Part shown: in pieces, positions 10,987 to 21,434 of the stretch
Layout of the letters: every line of letters begins with the position of its first letter
How positions within the stretch are numbered: position 1 is the first letter of the stretch
From: Aricia agestis
Lineage: Eukaryota > Arthropoda > Insecta > Lepidoptera > Lycaenidae
DNA: 64,000 bases
Reading direction: 5' to 3'
NCBI RefSeq assembly: GCF_905147365.1
Contig: NC_056427.1
Coordinates: forward strand, 191,001-255,000
Position numbers and translations under genes: made by a program
The notes under the pieces: model-generated
What the model saw: the letters and a program-made list of their open reading frames with translations, nothing else
Databases searched by the model: none
What the model was told of the DNA's origin: nothing

Positions 10987-10989
10987 ATA

Positions 10990-11240
10990 CAGGGTGTAAC
11001 AAAAATAAGTGATAATACTTCAGGGTGTGTACGTGTTCCTTGTAGAGAGTTCACTGTGAAAGTAGCAGCGCTGAAAGACCAAATTTTTTTTTTCACTTTT
11101 GTATGGGGAAATACGTGACGCTCGGGCCCTTGCCTATACAAAAGTGAAAAAAAATTTTCGTCTTACAGAGCTGCTACTTTCACAGTACAAGGAACACGTG
11201 CACACCCTAAAGTATTATCACTTATTTTTGTTACATCCTG
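10990..11240. mobile_element. P1 palindromic MITE, copy a
   Basis: Inverted arms start CAGGGTGTAACAAAA and include GTGATAATACTTCAGGGTGTG and a CACTGTGAAAGTAGCAGCGCTGAAAG core. Both halves pair almost fully around a GACGCTCGGGCCC centre. TA dinucleotides at 10988-10989 and 11241-11242 fit a Tc1/mariner-type target duplication. No protein is encoded. Confidence 0.85.
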
Positions 11241-11299
11241 TATATGCATTATGCTGTCTACAGCATTTTCTTCAATTTCACTAATTTTGTTTTTCTATT

Positions 11300-11825
11300 G
11301 CCGCTACAAAAATTACGAAACACAAAATAAATATTCATGTTATCAAAAACGCTTCATCATAAGGGCGCAACAGACAGACAGTCTTTTCTATTTTATAACA
11401 TTAGCATAGACCGCCATACGCAAACCCCTGATTGTACAAAGCGAAGTTGAATATTGTAAAAAATACAAAATACTTTTTTAACCACAATCAGCGTTGACTT
11501 ATAACGAACTGTCTCCCCTGGGGGGCTAAGGGGGAGACGCCGGGGGCAGGGGGGAGACTAACTAAGCCCAATAGCGCACTAGCGGCCATCGAAAGTATGA
11601 TGGCGCGTGGTCTGTGGCGGTTTCATACAAAGGTATCTATCTCCATGGCCTGCTGCGGCCTTATGTGCGCCTGGTATTGGATAATAATAGATGGTATTGT
11701 GAAGACTGGGCCTTGCTATAGTAGTGAAGAGCTCTTGCAACGTCATGAAAACCTGGTATATGTGAAAGTCATTTTAACACTACCTAATACCTAACTCTAA
11801 GGGCCTGTTTCACCACTTCTTGATA
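11300..11825. other. Sequence without recognised gene
   Basis: No gene or repeat border seen. A local G-rich stretch, GGGGGGCTAAGGGGGAGACG..., lies at 11520-11560. The 65-codon frame at 11597 shows no family features. Confidence 0.4.
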
Positions 11826-11915
11826 GGTGCCGAATAGGTTATCCACCACTTAACTTGACAGATGAAGTATGGAGAATCTGTCAAAGAACCTGTGAATAGG
11901 CTATTCGGCACTTTA
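11826..11915. mobile_element. Short foldback MITE remnant
   Basis: GTGCCGAATAGGTTAT... at 11826 pairs with ...AATAGGCTATTCGGCAC ending near 11911, and internal TTGACAGA/TCTGTCAA also pair. No clear target duplication. Confidence 0.6.
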
Positions 11916-12001
11916 TCATCTCTTTGACTGAATTTATGTGCGTCCGCACGAACGCGCGGTATGGCGGCTATACCGCGAGATCACAAGCAAAATATTATGT
12001 A

Positions 12002-12156
12002 CAGTTCGACAAGGCTTTATTTGAACGTGGGTGACATTGACGGGAGCGCTGCTGGTAAAGCAGAACTGTCAAACACATGTCAAAAATGACGTTTTTGTAT
12101 GATAGAAGCGTTTAGTTCCTTTTCTCGCCACGTTCAAATAAAGCCTTGTCGAACTG
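12002..12156 (+). mobile_element. 155-bp TA MITE, copy a (nested)
   Basis: Ends CAGTTCGACAAGGCTTTATT...AATAAAGCCTTGTCGAACTG form about 26-bp inverted repeats. TA is duplicated at 12000-12001 and 12157-12158. The same element, also 155 bp but in opposite orientation, is at 61866-62020. Confidence 0.88.
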
Positions 12157-12283
12157 TATGTAACAATTTATTGAAATAGCGACGCGGTCGCGCTGTCATT
12201 TACATCAAAGAGAATGTCATATACAACATTTACATACAATTGCATGTGATCTCGCGGCGTAACCGCCAAACCGCACGTTCAGG

Positions 12284-12556
12284 CATGGGCGTAGCGAGGT
12301 ACGGGCATGGCTACAAGAGGGATCGGTCGCTAATGCTCACGAGTTTCAATATTCATAGTTCATACCTAAACTTGGAGCGGAGAGAGTAGAGGGGTGAGAG
12401 GGGAGGCATTCAACCCCAGTTCGCTCGCTCATATTTTGTTTTTAACTCGCCTTCAATACTCATGTTAAAATTCGAAGTCTAGGATTTTCTTAATCTGCCA
12501 CCCCGAAAAGACCTATGCCCCCCCCCCCCCCCCCTAGGATCCTGGCTACGCCTATG
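12284..12556. mobile_element. hAT-like MITE (nested, 8-bp TSD)
   Basis: The termini CATGGGCGTAGC and reverse-complement CATAGGCGTAGC are flanked by a perfect 8-bp duplication CGTTCAGG at 12276-12283 and 12557-12564. The duplication lies in the right arm of the outer foldback element, whose homology is restored when the insert is ignored. Contains a C16-type homopolymer at about 12518. Confidence 0.85.
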
Positions 12557-12576
12557 CGTTCAGGCGGACGCATATA

Positions 12577-13466
12577 ATTTGAGCCTTTCTTTCATTGTCA
12601 CGGCAAAAGGTACAGTTCCCTACGCGATGATTGTACAATATAAAGCTACAATAGCTACTACGATGTTATGTTAACCTAGTACCTTGTCTGTTTCACGCTA
12701 GAAACAATAATCAGAGAAGGACATACAATTTAAAGTATTGTACTTGTCATTCTCTGTGGTCTACTCATAGGTATACAACAAATTCCATCAATATCGGCGT
12801 AGTAGTTTCGGAGCCTATTCGATGCAACACATATCTATAGTCCAACTCCAAGCTACGATTATTCATCACATTTTTGCCGCTCACCAAAAATGACGTACTT
12901 CTTCTCCTATGCCGCGCCAGCAGTCTACTCTCCGTCTTACGAATTTTCGATCAGGTCACATGTCCTGACTCCTGAGTTTAACATCCCACTCATTTTACAT
13001 CCATTTCACTCATCTTACAAAATGAACTCAACGCTGCTAAAGGAGTTTTAACTTCAAAAAAACATAATTTAAGCACGCTCCCTTAATTAACTTAAATGAT
13101 GATGATGATGAAATCAGAAAAACCTTCACGTATTAAACCAAAAATAACTCTTATGATAAAGGGATGTTCGTGCAAGCAAAATTATACTTTATATCAATAG
13201 GATAGAGTTCGATATCGCTTGTGGAATTATCACAAAGCAGACGCGATTAACACCAAAAAACAACAACAAAAGTAACGCGGATAAGTTAGTCTAGTCCGCA
13301 GGGCTGTGCCAAATGAGAAAATAAGAAAATAAAAAAACTCGTAGAGGTGCTACGAAGTTCGTAGCGACGTAGCAGTGCTACGAATCTCGTAGAGCCGAGG
13401 ACAGTGTGAGTTTTGGGGAGTTGTTGTTTTGAGTTAGTTAATATTGCTTATTACAAGTCTTATAAC
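12577..13466. other. No feature recognised
   Basis: Unique-looking AT-rich DNA without persuasive ORFs. A short (ATG)n tract sits at about 13098-13111, and repeated CGTAG motifs (TACGAAGTTCGTAGCGACGTAG) at about 13340-13400. Confidence 0.4.
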
Positions 13467-13688
13467 TATTATAGGTCTACCAGGATCTGATGGCAAATTT
13501 GGATGGCAGATTTTCAAAAAATATCCTTGATCATTGGATACATTTTTATATTTGCATGTTTCACACACAGAATCAGCTGCTATAAGGAAAAAAAACGGAT
13601 CAAAATGTTTTATTCCAATTACCCCGGTATTGTTAGAGTCAATTTATTTTCTCACTTTTTGCCATCCAATTCTGGTAGTCCTATAATA
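13467..13688. mobile_element. MITE with TATTATAGG ends
   Basis: TATTATAGGTCTACCAGGAT on the left pairs with TATTATAGGACTACCAGAAT (reverse complement of the right end). Both arms continue into GATGGCAAA. The target duplication is obscured by the palindromic terminus. Confidence 0.75.
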
Positions 13689-13835
13689 CATGGGCGCTGT
13701 TTTGATGCCAAATTTTAGTTAACTTACTGTGAAAAGTGAGAAAAACACTCAGCAATCTAATTTGCCATTTTGTTGGCTAGGCTTGTCATAATCCGACCAA
13801 ATTACGTCGGTACATCTGCTATGAATAAATTGTTT

Positions 13836-13970
13836 ATGGCGTAGAAACCGTACATTTTTCGACACACGTCCCTTCCCGGGCTCAAAGTATCTCATACCAA
13901 ACGTCTAAATAGATTCAGGCGTAAATAGGTACCAAACAGACACACTCATATAATATTCGTATTTTTTTCC
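13836..13970 (-). repeat. Repeat A fragment (GTCY-associated)
   Basis: Reads AACCGTACATTTTTC, CCCGGGCTCAAAGTATCTC and ACCAAACAGACACACTC, the reverse orientation of the A consensus seen at 30770, 40540 and 51690. Confidence 0.65.
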
Positions 13971-14120
13971 AAATTGTGTAAACCCTAGTTGTCGGTCAAA
14001 CAATTGCGGCTCCCCGCTCCTGCGAGCCCCCGGCTATAGCAGATAATCCACGCATTGTATCATACTAATACATAAGATGAGAGAAACGCACATAATTGGC
14101 GGAAAAATGTACGGTTTTAG

Positions 14121-14812
14121 CGCGATAATCCAGTGGTTTAGAGTGTGGCTCTTGACTCGAAGGTCGTGGGTTCGATTCCCGCGTTGGAATCGTGTCATTT
14201 CCAAGTTTGGTTAGGACTATGCAGGCTGATCACCTGATTGTCTGACAAGTGATGATCCATGCGTTAGATGGGCATGTAAAGTCGGTCCTGCGCCTGATCT
14301 CCCGCCATTCGTGTCGGCCTTCCGTCCGTCTGGGTTTTGAGAGTAAAGAAAGAGAGAGAGTGTGGTCTTGTATACTGCGCACACACTTGGGCATTATAAA
14401 ATCTATAGACGTGGGAGAGCCATGCTTCGGCACGAATGAGCCGGCTCGACCGGAGAAATATCACGTCCTCACAGAAAACCGGCGTGAAACATGCGCTGTG
14501 TTTCGCCGAGTGAGTGAGTTTACCGGAGGCCCAATCCCCTTCCCTATTCCTTTCCCTACCCTCCCTTATTCCGTTCCCTTTCCATCCCTACCTTCCCCTA
14601 TTACCCTATTTCCTCTTAAAAGGCCGGCAACGCACCTGCAGCTCTTCTGATGCTGCGAGTGTCCATGGGCGACGGAAGTTGCTTTCCATCAGGTGACCCG
14701 TTTGCTCGTTTGCCCCCTTATTTCATAAAAAAAAAATCTACTCCTGCGTAACTCGCCTGGTTACAATTAAACCAGCCACCGTCACCGAAACCGGTGTGGG
14801 AGGTATCATTAC
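14121..14812 (+). mobile_element. tRNA-derived SINE S1, copy a, split by a retroposon
   Basis: The tRNA-like head has an A-box-like GTGGTTTAGAGTG and B box GGTTCGATTCC (about 14170). The SINE body ends at 14405, then resumes at 14741 (CTCCTGCG...CCGTCACCGAAACCGGTGTG). Comparison with the uninterrupted copy at 52439 shows the intervening 327 bp is an insertion. Confidence 0.88.
14406..14732 (+). mobile_element. S3 poly(A) retroposon nested in SINE S1
   Basis: Flanked by an 8-bp duplication AAAATCTA (14398-14405 and 14733-14740). It begins TAGACGTGGGAGAGCCATGC, contains CGCCGAGTGAGTGAGTTTACC and a pyrimidine-rich stretch, and ends TTTGCCCCCTTATTTCAT plus poly(A). This copy defines the full-length unit, about 327 bp, for the many 5'-truncated copies elsewhere. 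The 133-codon frame through it is not a gene. Confidence 0.88.
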
Positions 14813-15005
14813 CTATATTTATAATTTTATAGGGCTTCCATGATTATTGAAAGGCCCTTTGTCAATAATTTTCCGTTGTGCGCGTATTTCATATCAGTTC
14901 TGTTATTGAAAACTCAACGACTCGGACACAATCGCTCTGACCGCTTATTGGATGTTACATGCTCTTACACACTCATAATAGCCTGGTAACTGGTTTAATT
15001 AGCAG

Positions 15006-15210
15006 TGAGATATTGATGCAAATGTCAAAATTAAACAACGCGTAGAGTTTTTATAAAATCTTGAAATAGGAGTGAGCCATTGATGCAAAGGACAAAATTT
15101 AACAACGCTTCAGTTGAGTTCTTATCAAATCTCGAAATAGGAGAGAGTCCGTTGCAAATATCGGAATTTAACAACACTTTATGTTCTTGTGAATTCTCGA
15201 TGTAGGAGTG
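15006..15210. repeat. Three-unit tandem repeat (65-71 bp)
   Basis: Three successive units share TTGATGCAAA-like starts, a TTTAACAACGCTT-like core (TAAACAACGCGT, TTAACAACGCTT, TTAACAACACTT), then CTTGAAATAGGAGTGAG-like ends (ATCTTGAAATAGGAG, ATCTCGAAATAGGAG, TTCTCGATGTAGGAG). Units are diverged, so the array is old. Confidence 0.75.
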
Positions 15211-15864
15211 GAATTCGACCGCTTGGGAGTTGAAGCATTAATTTAATCTGCGATCGTATTTTATTATTTTTAGCGAGATGAAATATGCGGGTATATCGAA
15301 AAAGAACAAAAACCCTCAATATACTGAGCACTGTTATAAAAATAAATATTTTAAAACGATATGTCAAGCTCACAATATAAATATTTCGTCTAAAATTCTA
15401 ATCCTAGCGAAAAAGCGCGGCAATTTGCTCGATTGGCGCGCTGTCACTGTCAGCTGTCAACTGTCAGTGTGTTCGAATCTGCGCTTCGAATTCGAAAGTT
15501 TTTGTTTTTTTTTTCGGTCAGATAGACACGGTATTAGATTCTCAGTGTTGATTCCGTTTTGCTTTACACATTGGAAAATGATATATTGTGTGTTTTAACA
15601 AGTTTGTTAAAACAAAAATGTCAATTGGTTGTGTTTTTAATGGGTTTCGTCAAAAGTTGTTATACTTTACAGAACCGATTATAAACTACTAATATAATAA
15701 TCACCTCTTTTTTGGAAGTCGGTTAAAAATACATAGCTACCCATACTGATTATAGTAAATGCGTAAGTGTGTCTGACACTTTTTGACATAAAAACCGCTG
15801 CATCGATTTACTTACCTAGGTGTTAATTTGTATTAAGATGCATTAAATCGTAAGTAAGGAGTAA
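15211..15864. other. AT-rich region, no gene recognised
   Basis: The 106-codon frame at 15278 lacks any family resemblance. 15655-15730 (GAACCGATTATAAACTACT...TTGGAAGTCGGTTAAAAAT) resembles a common 'ACCGACTTCCAAAAAGGAGG' repeat seen reversed near 28533. Confidence 0.45.
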
Positions 15865-16310
15865 ATACATGGGATATTTTTTTCTCAACAAAATGTACGG
15901 TTCCTGCACTATGCGCTTTCTGCACGAAGGAATACGCAATATTAACTCTTAGGGTCCCCGCAGACTTACAATTTCAAGTTGGCCGACTATCGTACAAACC
16001 ATAGAAATAGATCAATATAGAAACGCAATGTCGCTCCAATTTGTATGAACACGAGCGTGTCACTTTTTTCATACCTACTTCTATCTTGATCTATTTCTGT
16101 AGTTTGTACGATAGTCGGCCAACTTAAAGTTGTATATCTGCGGGGACCCTTAAACGTTTTAACTCGTTTTTGCTGGGAGTAAGGACATGGGATGTTTTTT
16201 TCCCAACAAAATGTACAGTTCCCGCGCTATGCTCTTTCTGCACGAAGCAATACGCAATATTAGGCAACTCTTTCAAACGTTTTAACTCGTATTTGCTGTG
16301 TCATGTCACT
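15865..16310. repeat. Tandem duplication with a MITE in the first unit
   Basis: GAGTAAATACATGGGAT...CACGAAGGAATACGCAATATTA...AACGTTTTAACTCG (first unit) is repeated as GAGTAAGGACATGGGAT...CACGAAGCAATACGCAATATTA...AACGTTTTAACTCG from 16177. The first unit is split by the MITE at 15952-16149. Confidence 0.8.
15952..16149. mobile_element. 198-bp MITE with TTA target duplication
   Basis: Long inverted repeats GGGTCCCCGCAGA...TCTGCGGGGACCC continue into AAGTTGGCCGACTATCGTAC on both arms. TTA occurs at 15949-15951 and 16150-16152, a 3-bp duplication of the PIF/Harbinger kind. Confidence 0.87.
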
Positions 16311-16489
16311 CCCATGGGCCATGACACATGTTATAAGCAGGCAGCATAATATTTACAGAAGTAAAAGCCTCAAAATTTTGTTTGTAGAGTTAATATTTAT
16401 TTACTAACATGCTATTTGCGATTTCATTCGAATAATAGGAAAATACAAATTATAAGGAACTGCATGGTAGCCCTAGGAAGTAAATTTAC

Positions 16490-16690
16490 TTTTTAGGGTT
16501 CCGTACCCAAAGGGTAAAAACGAGACCCTATTACAGAGACTTCGATGTCTGGCCTGTCTGTTTCCAGGCTGTATCTCAAGAACCGCTAAAGCTAGACTTC
16601 TGAAATTTTTACAGATTGTGTATTTCTGGTGCCGCTATAACAATAATAAATACTAAAAACAAAACATAGGTAGACAGACAGACAGAAACA
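16490..16690 (+). repeat. Repeat B copy
   Basis: Reads AGGGTTCCGTACCCAAAGGGTA, GACCCTATTACAGAGACT, CCAGGCTGTATCTCAAGAAC, CTTCTGAAATTTTTACAG, and ends GACAGACAGACAGA. It matches 19505-19740, 51915-52135 and the reverse copy at 39960-40185. Confidence 0.8.
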
Positions 16691-16849
16691 CGCTTACATA
16701 TTAGAACATCTGATGTTGGCTGCTAATTTGTTTTCGCGAAAATTCGTTAACCGCATGGGAACCGTATACGGGTATACCCCACGGTCAAATCTTTTTACAA
16801 TTAATTCAGCAGTTTAGACGTGGAGACGTGTCAAACAGACAGACGTCCA

Positions 16850-17385
16850 TAGTATTAAGGACTAGACGTTCCGCGCGGCTTCGCCCGCGTAAATTAGATA
16901 TTTCACAGACAAATTAGTACACAAAAAAGCCTATGATCCTTCACGTGGTCTACTTCTTATCTCACCTAAATAACAGAAAAAATGCTCTAGTAGTTCGTGA
17001 AATAAGCTCTTTCAAATAATTTCCCCCGTTTTTTCCAAAATTTTCCTCTATTTCTTCACTCCTATTAGTTTAAGCGTAATAAAATAAAGCTTTCCTCGAT
17101 AAATGGGCTATCTAACACTGAAATAATTTTTCAAATCAGACCAGTAGTTCCCGAGATTAGCGCGTTCAAATAATCCCTTTCAAATAAATCAGGTCATCAG
17201 GTGACCTGTTTGCTCGTTTGCCCCCTTATATCATAAAAAAAAAAATATAGCCTATAGGCTAGCCTTCCTCGATAAATGGACCATCTAAAACTGAAATATT
17301 TTTTTAAATCGGACTAGTAGTTCCTGAGACTAGCGCGTTCAAACAAACTAACACACTCTTCCGCTTTATATTCAATTCAATTCCT
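16850..17385 (+). repeat. Duplicated LINE-tail-like repeat with an S3 3' fragment between
   Basis: CCTCGATAAATGGGCTATCTAACACTGAAAT...AGTAGTTCCCGAGATTAGCG at about 17090-17170 recurs at 17267-17345. Between them, 17196-17246 holds the last 50 bp and A-run of an S3 retroposon. GCGCGGCTTCGCCCGCG at 16873 is a common lepidopteran LINE-tail motif. Confidence 0.65.
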
Positions 17386-18022
17386 TCACATTTTTATACT
17401 AGATATTTCACATTACTAACATTTTTCTACACCAGGAACGCATAATACTCCAGAAGGTGATGCTGCCACTGCGCCACTCGGTAACTGGAGCGGCGGTTTG
17501 GGTCAACTGGTGCGGTAATGGTGCACTAAAAGCCCCTCGCGACTCCTGAGTGCCTGGTAGTTGAATGCTTGTTGTTCCGCTTTGTGTGAGGTTACATTCA
17601 TCATCATCATAGGGGCTAGATGTAGGTTGAGTACAGTTTTAAGAACACTCAGATTGGAAGAGGCAATAGGAACATAAAAGAGAAGTTGTTTATATGGCGG
17701 GCCTACGTAATTTGGTCGCGTTATATCAAACCCAGCCGATCACAACTAATTCAGATCTTCGCGGCAACGCGACCGACAAAAATTCTAATAAAATGCCACT
17801 TTATTTTTCAGTGGTTTGGGCGTGAAGAGGTAACAGACAGACACACTTTCGCGTTTATAATATTAGTATGGATAAGACAGCACAGCGCCAGTACTTCTAT
17901 CGTTTCATATGGTTACGAATACGTAGCTTAAAATATTCCTGCTTACCCTCTGTTTAGTAGACAGCATCTAGCAAATTATGTCAAAGACAATTGTGTCAAA
18001 CACTGTCAATGTCATCTAAGTG
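17386..18022. other. No gene; short repeat fragments
   Basis: 17690-17760 (TTTGGTCGCGTTATATCAAACCCAGC) resembles 32893-32930 within the Transib element. 17830-17880 carries a degenerate ACAGACAGACACACTTTCGCG repeat-A end. Confidence 0.5.
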
Positions 18023-18024
18023 TA

Positions 18025-18307
18025 AGTACTCACATACGGTTTTGCTCGATCGAGCAATCACGTTGAGTAAAAACCACGGCTCAGGCTTTCGTACACACAT
18101 TCAGCATTGCTCGATGGTTTTACTCCTGTTCGAAGGAAATTAGCTACGAATAATAAAAACTAGTGTCAAAAAAATTGTCAAGCCGGCTTGATTCGAGCCT
18201 TTAAACTGGCTCGATGCGCGCCTTCGAGCTGTGAGTTTTGCGGTCCACACGGTGGTTTTTGCTCGATTTAAAATTAAAACTATCGAGCAAAACCGTATGT
18301 GAGTACT
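18025..18307. mobile_element. 283-bp TA MITE
   Basis: AGTACTCACATACGGTTTTG at the left pairs with CAAAACCGTATGTGAGTACT at the right. TA flanks it at 18023-18024 and 18308-18309. Internal TCGAGCAA-type motifs recur in both halves. Confidence 0.87.
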
Positions 18308-18317
18308 TAGCATAAGT

Positions 18318-18386
18318 ATAACTAGCTATTTGACCGAGCTCGGTATTCGATAAAACACGAATAAAATGACATTTTCTAATAATGAA
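18318..18386 (-). repeat. Short repeat shared with 33696-33760 (inverted)
   Basis: CTATTTGACCGAGCTCGGTATTCGATAAAACACGAATAAAATGACATTTTCTA is the near-exact reverse complement of the segment at 33696-33760. It is probably a LINE 3'-tail family. Confidence 0.75.
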
Positions 18387-19500
18387 AATAACATTATATA
18401 TATATATATATATACAAGAATTGCTCGTTTAAAGATATAAGATTTTTCATGTGTCACAATTTACAAATGACGACTAACGCTAGTGTCATTTTGTGTGACA
18501 ATAACAACTGACAGCCCCGTGACACTGTCACCCAAGTGACACAAGATCCTTGTCCGAAAACAAAACCGCAACCCCTCCCTGCGTAGTTGGGTAAGATAAG
18601 TCATTTAGTCACTTCCTAACACCAGGGAAACAGAACATGAAAAGTGGTTAACTCCGGAGTTCGGAGTCGGTTAAAAATGACGTCACTAAAAGTGAAAAAT
18701 ATACGATAATAAAAATTACGCTACAACAATGCTTAGCCAGTGGAATAACAAAATTCTAATCGACAAGCCAAAATATACTTTATTAGGTTAGAATAGAGTC
18801 TAATTCAAAATAATAAAGCTTTAAGACCTTATCGAATTGAATATAGTACAATAACAAATTGATGTGCGATCAAAAGTGGACTTTAATGCCAAATAATAAA
18901 ACCTAAATTCGCTTATTCTAATCTTGATTTAGGTCGTTCTGCGTCTGATAAGCTATCTCCTTGAATCCCATATACGCTTCTCAACTAAAATACAATCTAT
19001 GGATTAACCCTTGTCCAAATAAACAATTGCACCCTATCACGTAGGCGATAGGGTTCTAATTCCTTTGCGTTATCCGTATCTTAGTATCCTTTTGTTGTTT
19101 AACAGAATTTATACATTGGATTTATTGTGAATTATTTTGCTGAGTCAATTTCAACTGTATTGCGTTGGTATTAGGATGAATTTGGTGTGTATTGTAAAAT
19201 GTAGGGTAACCATGTAAGCTGTAAATTCGGAGAAAATCAGCGATAGTTATAGCGTCTCAAATTGCTGTACCGTTTTTGATAAGATATAGGGGATCGTTTG
19301 GGGGATTGTATTCTATTTTAAGCTATCCACTTTATTTTAACCACGACTTTAATGTCTTTCGGTAAACATCCTATTCTGTATATTGTTTCTGTAGAAAAGC
19401 GTTACGGGGGGACATTTAGGAATAAAGTTTTTGGTACCAGGGTACCCATGAATGTAAAAAGAGCTACTAAAAGGCATCAATGCACATGCAAAGCCTCCTG
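18387..19500. other. No gene recognised
   Basis: AT-rich sequence with a (TA)n run at about 18396-18413. No ORF with family features and no clear terminal repeats. Confidence 0.4.
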
Positions 19501-19504
19501 TTGT

Positions 19505-19760
19505 GCGTTTTTTATGGTTCCGTACACAAAGGGTAAAAACGGGACCCTTATATTACTGAGACTTCGATGTCTGTCCGTCTGTCTGTCTGTCTGTCTGTCT
19601 CCAGGCTGTATCTCAAGAACCGCGAACTTCTGAAATTTTTAAAGATTGTCTATTTCTGTTGCCGCTACAACAACAAATACTAAAACCGAAATAAAATTAA
19701 TATTAAGGGGGGCTTCCATACAAAACACAATTATTGGTCTATTTTTGCTCTATAACGGAA
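19505..19760 (+). repeat. Repeat B copy with (GTCT)n
   Basis: GGTTCCGTACACAAAGGGTAAAAACGGGACC is followed by about eight tandem GTCT/GTCC units at 19570-19602, then CCAGGCTGTATCTCAAGAAC. It fits lepidopteran repeats reported to carry hitchhiking (GTCY)n microsatellites. Confidence 0.8.
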
Positions 19761-19849
19761 ACCTTCGTGCGCGAGTCCGCTGTCCGACTCGCACTTTCAT
19801 TATTTTAGCAATTCCATACTAATATTTAAATTTTAAATATGAACCAAGG

Positions 19850-20318
19850 TGTGTCCTTCTGTCTGTCTATCTGTAACCTGTCACCACTTGTCACTTAAAC
19901 CGCTAAACCGATTTCGATGAAATTCTACACAGATAACAAAGGCCACTTTAATTTTGCAGTTTTGCCGCTGTAAAATGGATGTAATTCTACTATTTGTAGT
20001 ACAGAACATGATATCATAGTTAAAATTTCATTACAACGTCGTACAATCAGGTGATCAGTCTGCTCGTTTATTCCATAATAAAATCAGTTTGTACGTCTAG
20101 TTTGTAACTCGGATTTGTATATATTCGTTCGCTAGAAAAAGTTAGGTGTAGTTCTATAGCAGTGCGCTGTACATTGCGCGTCAGAACAAAATATAATTAA
20201 CTTTATTCGAAAAAAATACAATCGAAGAATTTACAAGAGGTTAGCTAGAATACGGTATAAAAAAATGCATTTTTTTTTTTTCCTCGCTTATCGCTAGCAC
20301 TTATTTCCTAAGGGTCAA
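19850..20318. other. Repeat remnants, no gene
   Basis: 19870-19960 resembles a degenerate GTCY-type repeat (CTGTCTATCTGTAACCTGTCACC). 20252-20308 (ATACGGTATAAAAAAATGC...TTATCGCTAGCACTTA) has a counterpart at 27990-28053, on the other side of BEL element 2. Confidence 0.5.
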
Positions 20319-20777
20319 TTTATAATAGCGCAGAGTCGAGGCGAAGCGAAGCGAATTCCCATAAACTGAACACAGAAAATTCAACCTTAACTTATTTTTT
20401 GGGCATAGTCCTTTATTATTTTATACTAACCAAGTTACTAACACATTTGTTTTTGTTTGTTTGTTATTTTTGTTTTGTAAGTAGTATATATAATTTTTAT
20501 TTTTTATTGTCAATATGTAATGTAACCTGTAACTGTTAGGCTACCATATGGGCTATTTGGCCTGAAATAAAGATATTATTATTATTATTAACTCCAGAGC
20601 GTAACGCATACATTACTTCTGCGAGGCCAATCAGCGTTAGTCGGGCGCATTCACGCGAATTCGCGCAGATGTGCGCGCTCTTTTAAATTCTCAGAAGTAA
20701 TAAAGTGCGTTAACGCTTTGGAGTTAAGGTTGAATTTGTTATGTTCAGTTTTAATAATATAGTATAAATTGACCCTG
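20319..20777. mobile_element. MITE with GGGTCAATTTATA ends, carrying a LINE 3' fragment
   Basis: AGGGTCAATTTATAATA on the left pairs with TAGTATAAATTGACCCT on the right. Both arms continue through ACTGAACA..AATTCAACCTTAACT-like sequence. The palindrome is split by a LINE fragment at 20391-20590. Confidence 0.75.
20391..20590 (+). mobile_element. 5'-truncated LINE 3' end with (ATT)n tail
   Basis: Ends GGCTATTTGGCCTGAAATAAAGATATTATTATTATTATTA. Its AATAAA and (ATT)n tail are characteristic of an insect non-LTR 3' end. TTAAC-like sequence flanks both sides, where the host MITE's arm resumes. Confidence 0.7.
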
Positions 20778-20814
20778 ACTCGTATGTTATGATTGTAGAT
20801 TTTGTCAAACTACT

Positions 20815-21410
20815 TGTTAGCGCCATCTGTATTCCGCTATTATGTCTTATACATTTTAATTCAAATTGAGCGATATTCCCCATCCTTTTCCACTGACGCC
20901 GTATGCACGCTACTGATTGGTCAAGACAAGTGGCGTGATCTGCAAGCTCCTGCGCTGACGAATCAACCCCCGAGGAGAATGCATTATGCATTGTCTCTTG
21001 AAAATCGTCGCTAGCCGCGTCCGCTCGCTCCTCGGGCGATATATCCGCTAATAACTTTAATCCTGTCCTTTTATCCGCATCGAGCGCGCTCGCTAATAAC
21101 TATAAACTATAGATGAGTGAAAGTGATTTGTGAAGTGCAGTAAAACCACATCCGAAGACAATTGAAGAAGGGACGAGGTCGGCGCCATCCACTCTCAGGT
21201 AGCGTGCTTTCTCCTTTCCTTCTTCCAGCAATATCGCTCATATTAAGAGCTGGCGATTACCAGTTCTCCTTCGAAATACAGTCCACCTAAACCCTAAATT
21301 AATTCTTTGCTTAATAAAGTAAAGACATTTCCGCAAATCGCCAGACACGGCCATATTAAAATCGGCCATCTTATCCCGACCGCACCATTTGGTAACGTCA
21401 TTCTCATACA
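20815..21410 (+). repeat. 5' LTR of BEL element 2
   Basis: 596 bp from TGTTAGCGCC to TCATACA. It contains AATAAA at 21313-21318 as a possible poly(A) signal, and is preceded by the CTACT target duplication. Confidence 0.96.
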
Positions 21411-21416
21411 TAATTT

Positions 21417-21434
21417 TGGTCCATTACGAGCCGG
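21417..21434 (+). other. Candidate primer-binding site, BEL element 2
   Basis: TGGTCCATTACGAGCCGG starts 6 bp after the 5' LTR. A TGG start is expected for pairing with a tRNA 3' CCA end. I cannot name the tRNA. Confidence 0.6.

Larger units (their letters stand above)
11936..12575. mobile_element. Foldback MITE carrying two nested MITEs
   Basis: The outer ends pair: ATGTGCGTCCGCACGAACG on the left and, reverse-complemented, ATATGCGTCCGCCTGAACG on the right, followed by further matching (GCGGTATGGCGG vs GCGGTTTGGCGG; CCGCGAGATCACA in both). A direct AATTT flanks it (11931-11935, 12576-12580). A 155-bp TA MITE and a 273-bp hAT-like MITE lie inside. Confidence 0.8.

Noticed and set aside
14249..14650. 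133-codon open frame
   Set aside because: It runs across the SINE S1 / S3 retroposon junction; the apparent proline-rich end is the pyrimidine-rich S3 stretch.
20710..21014. Frames duplicated at 20710-21014 and 27331-27545
   Set aside because: Both lie in the LTRs of BEL element 2; their duplication reflects the LTRs, not a gene pair.
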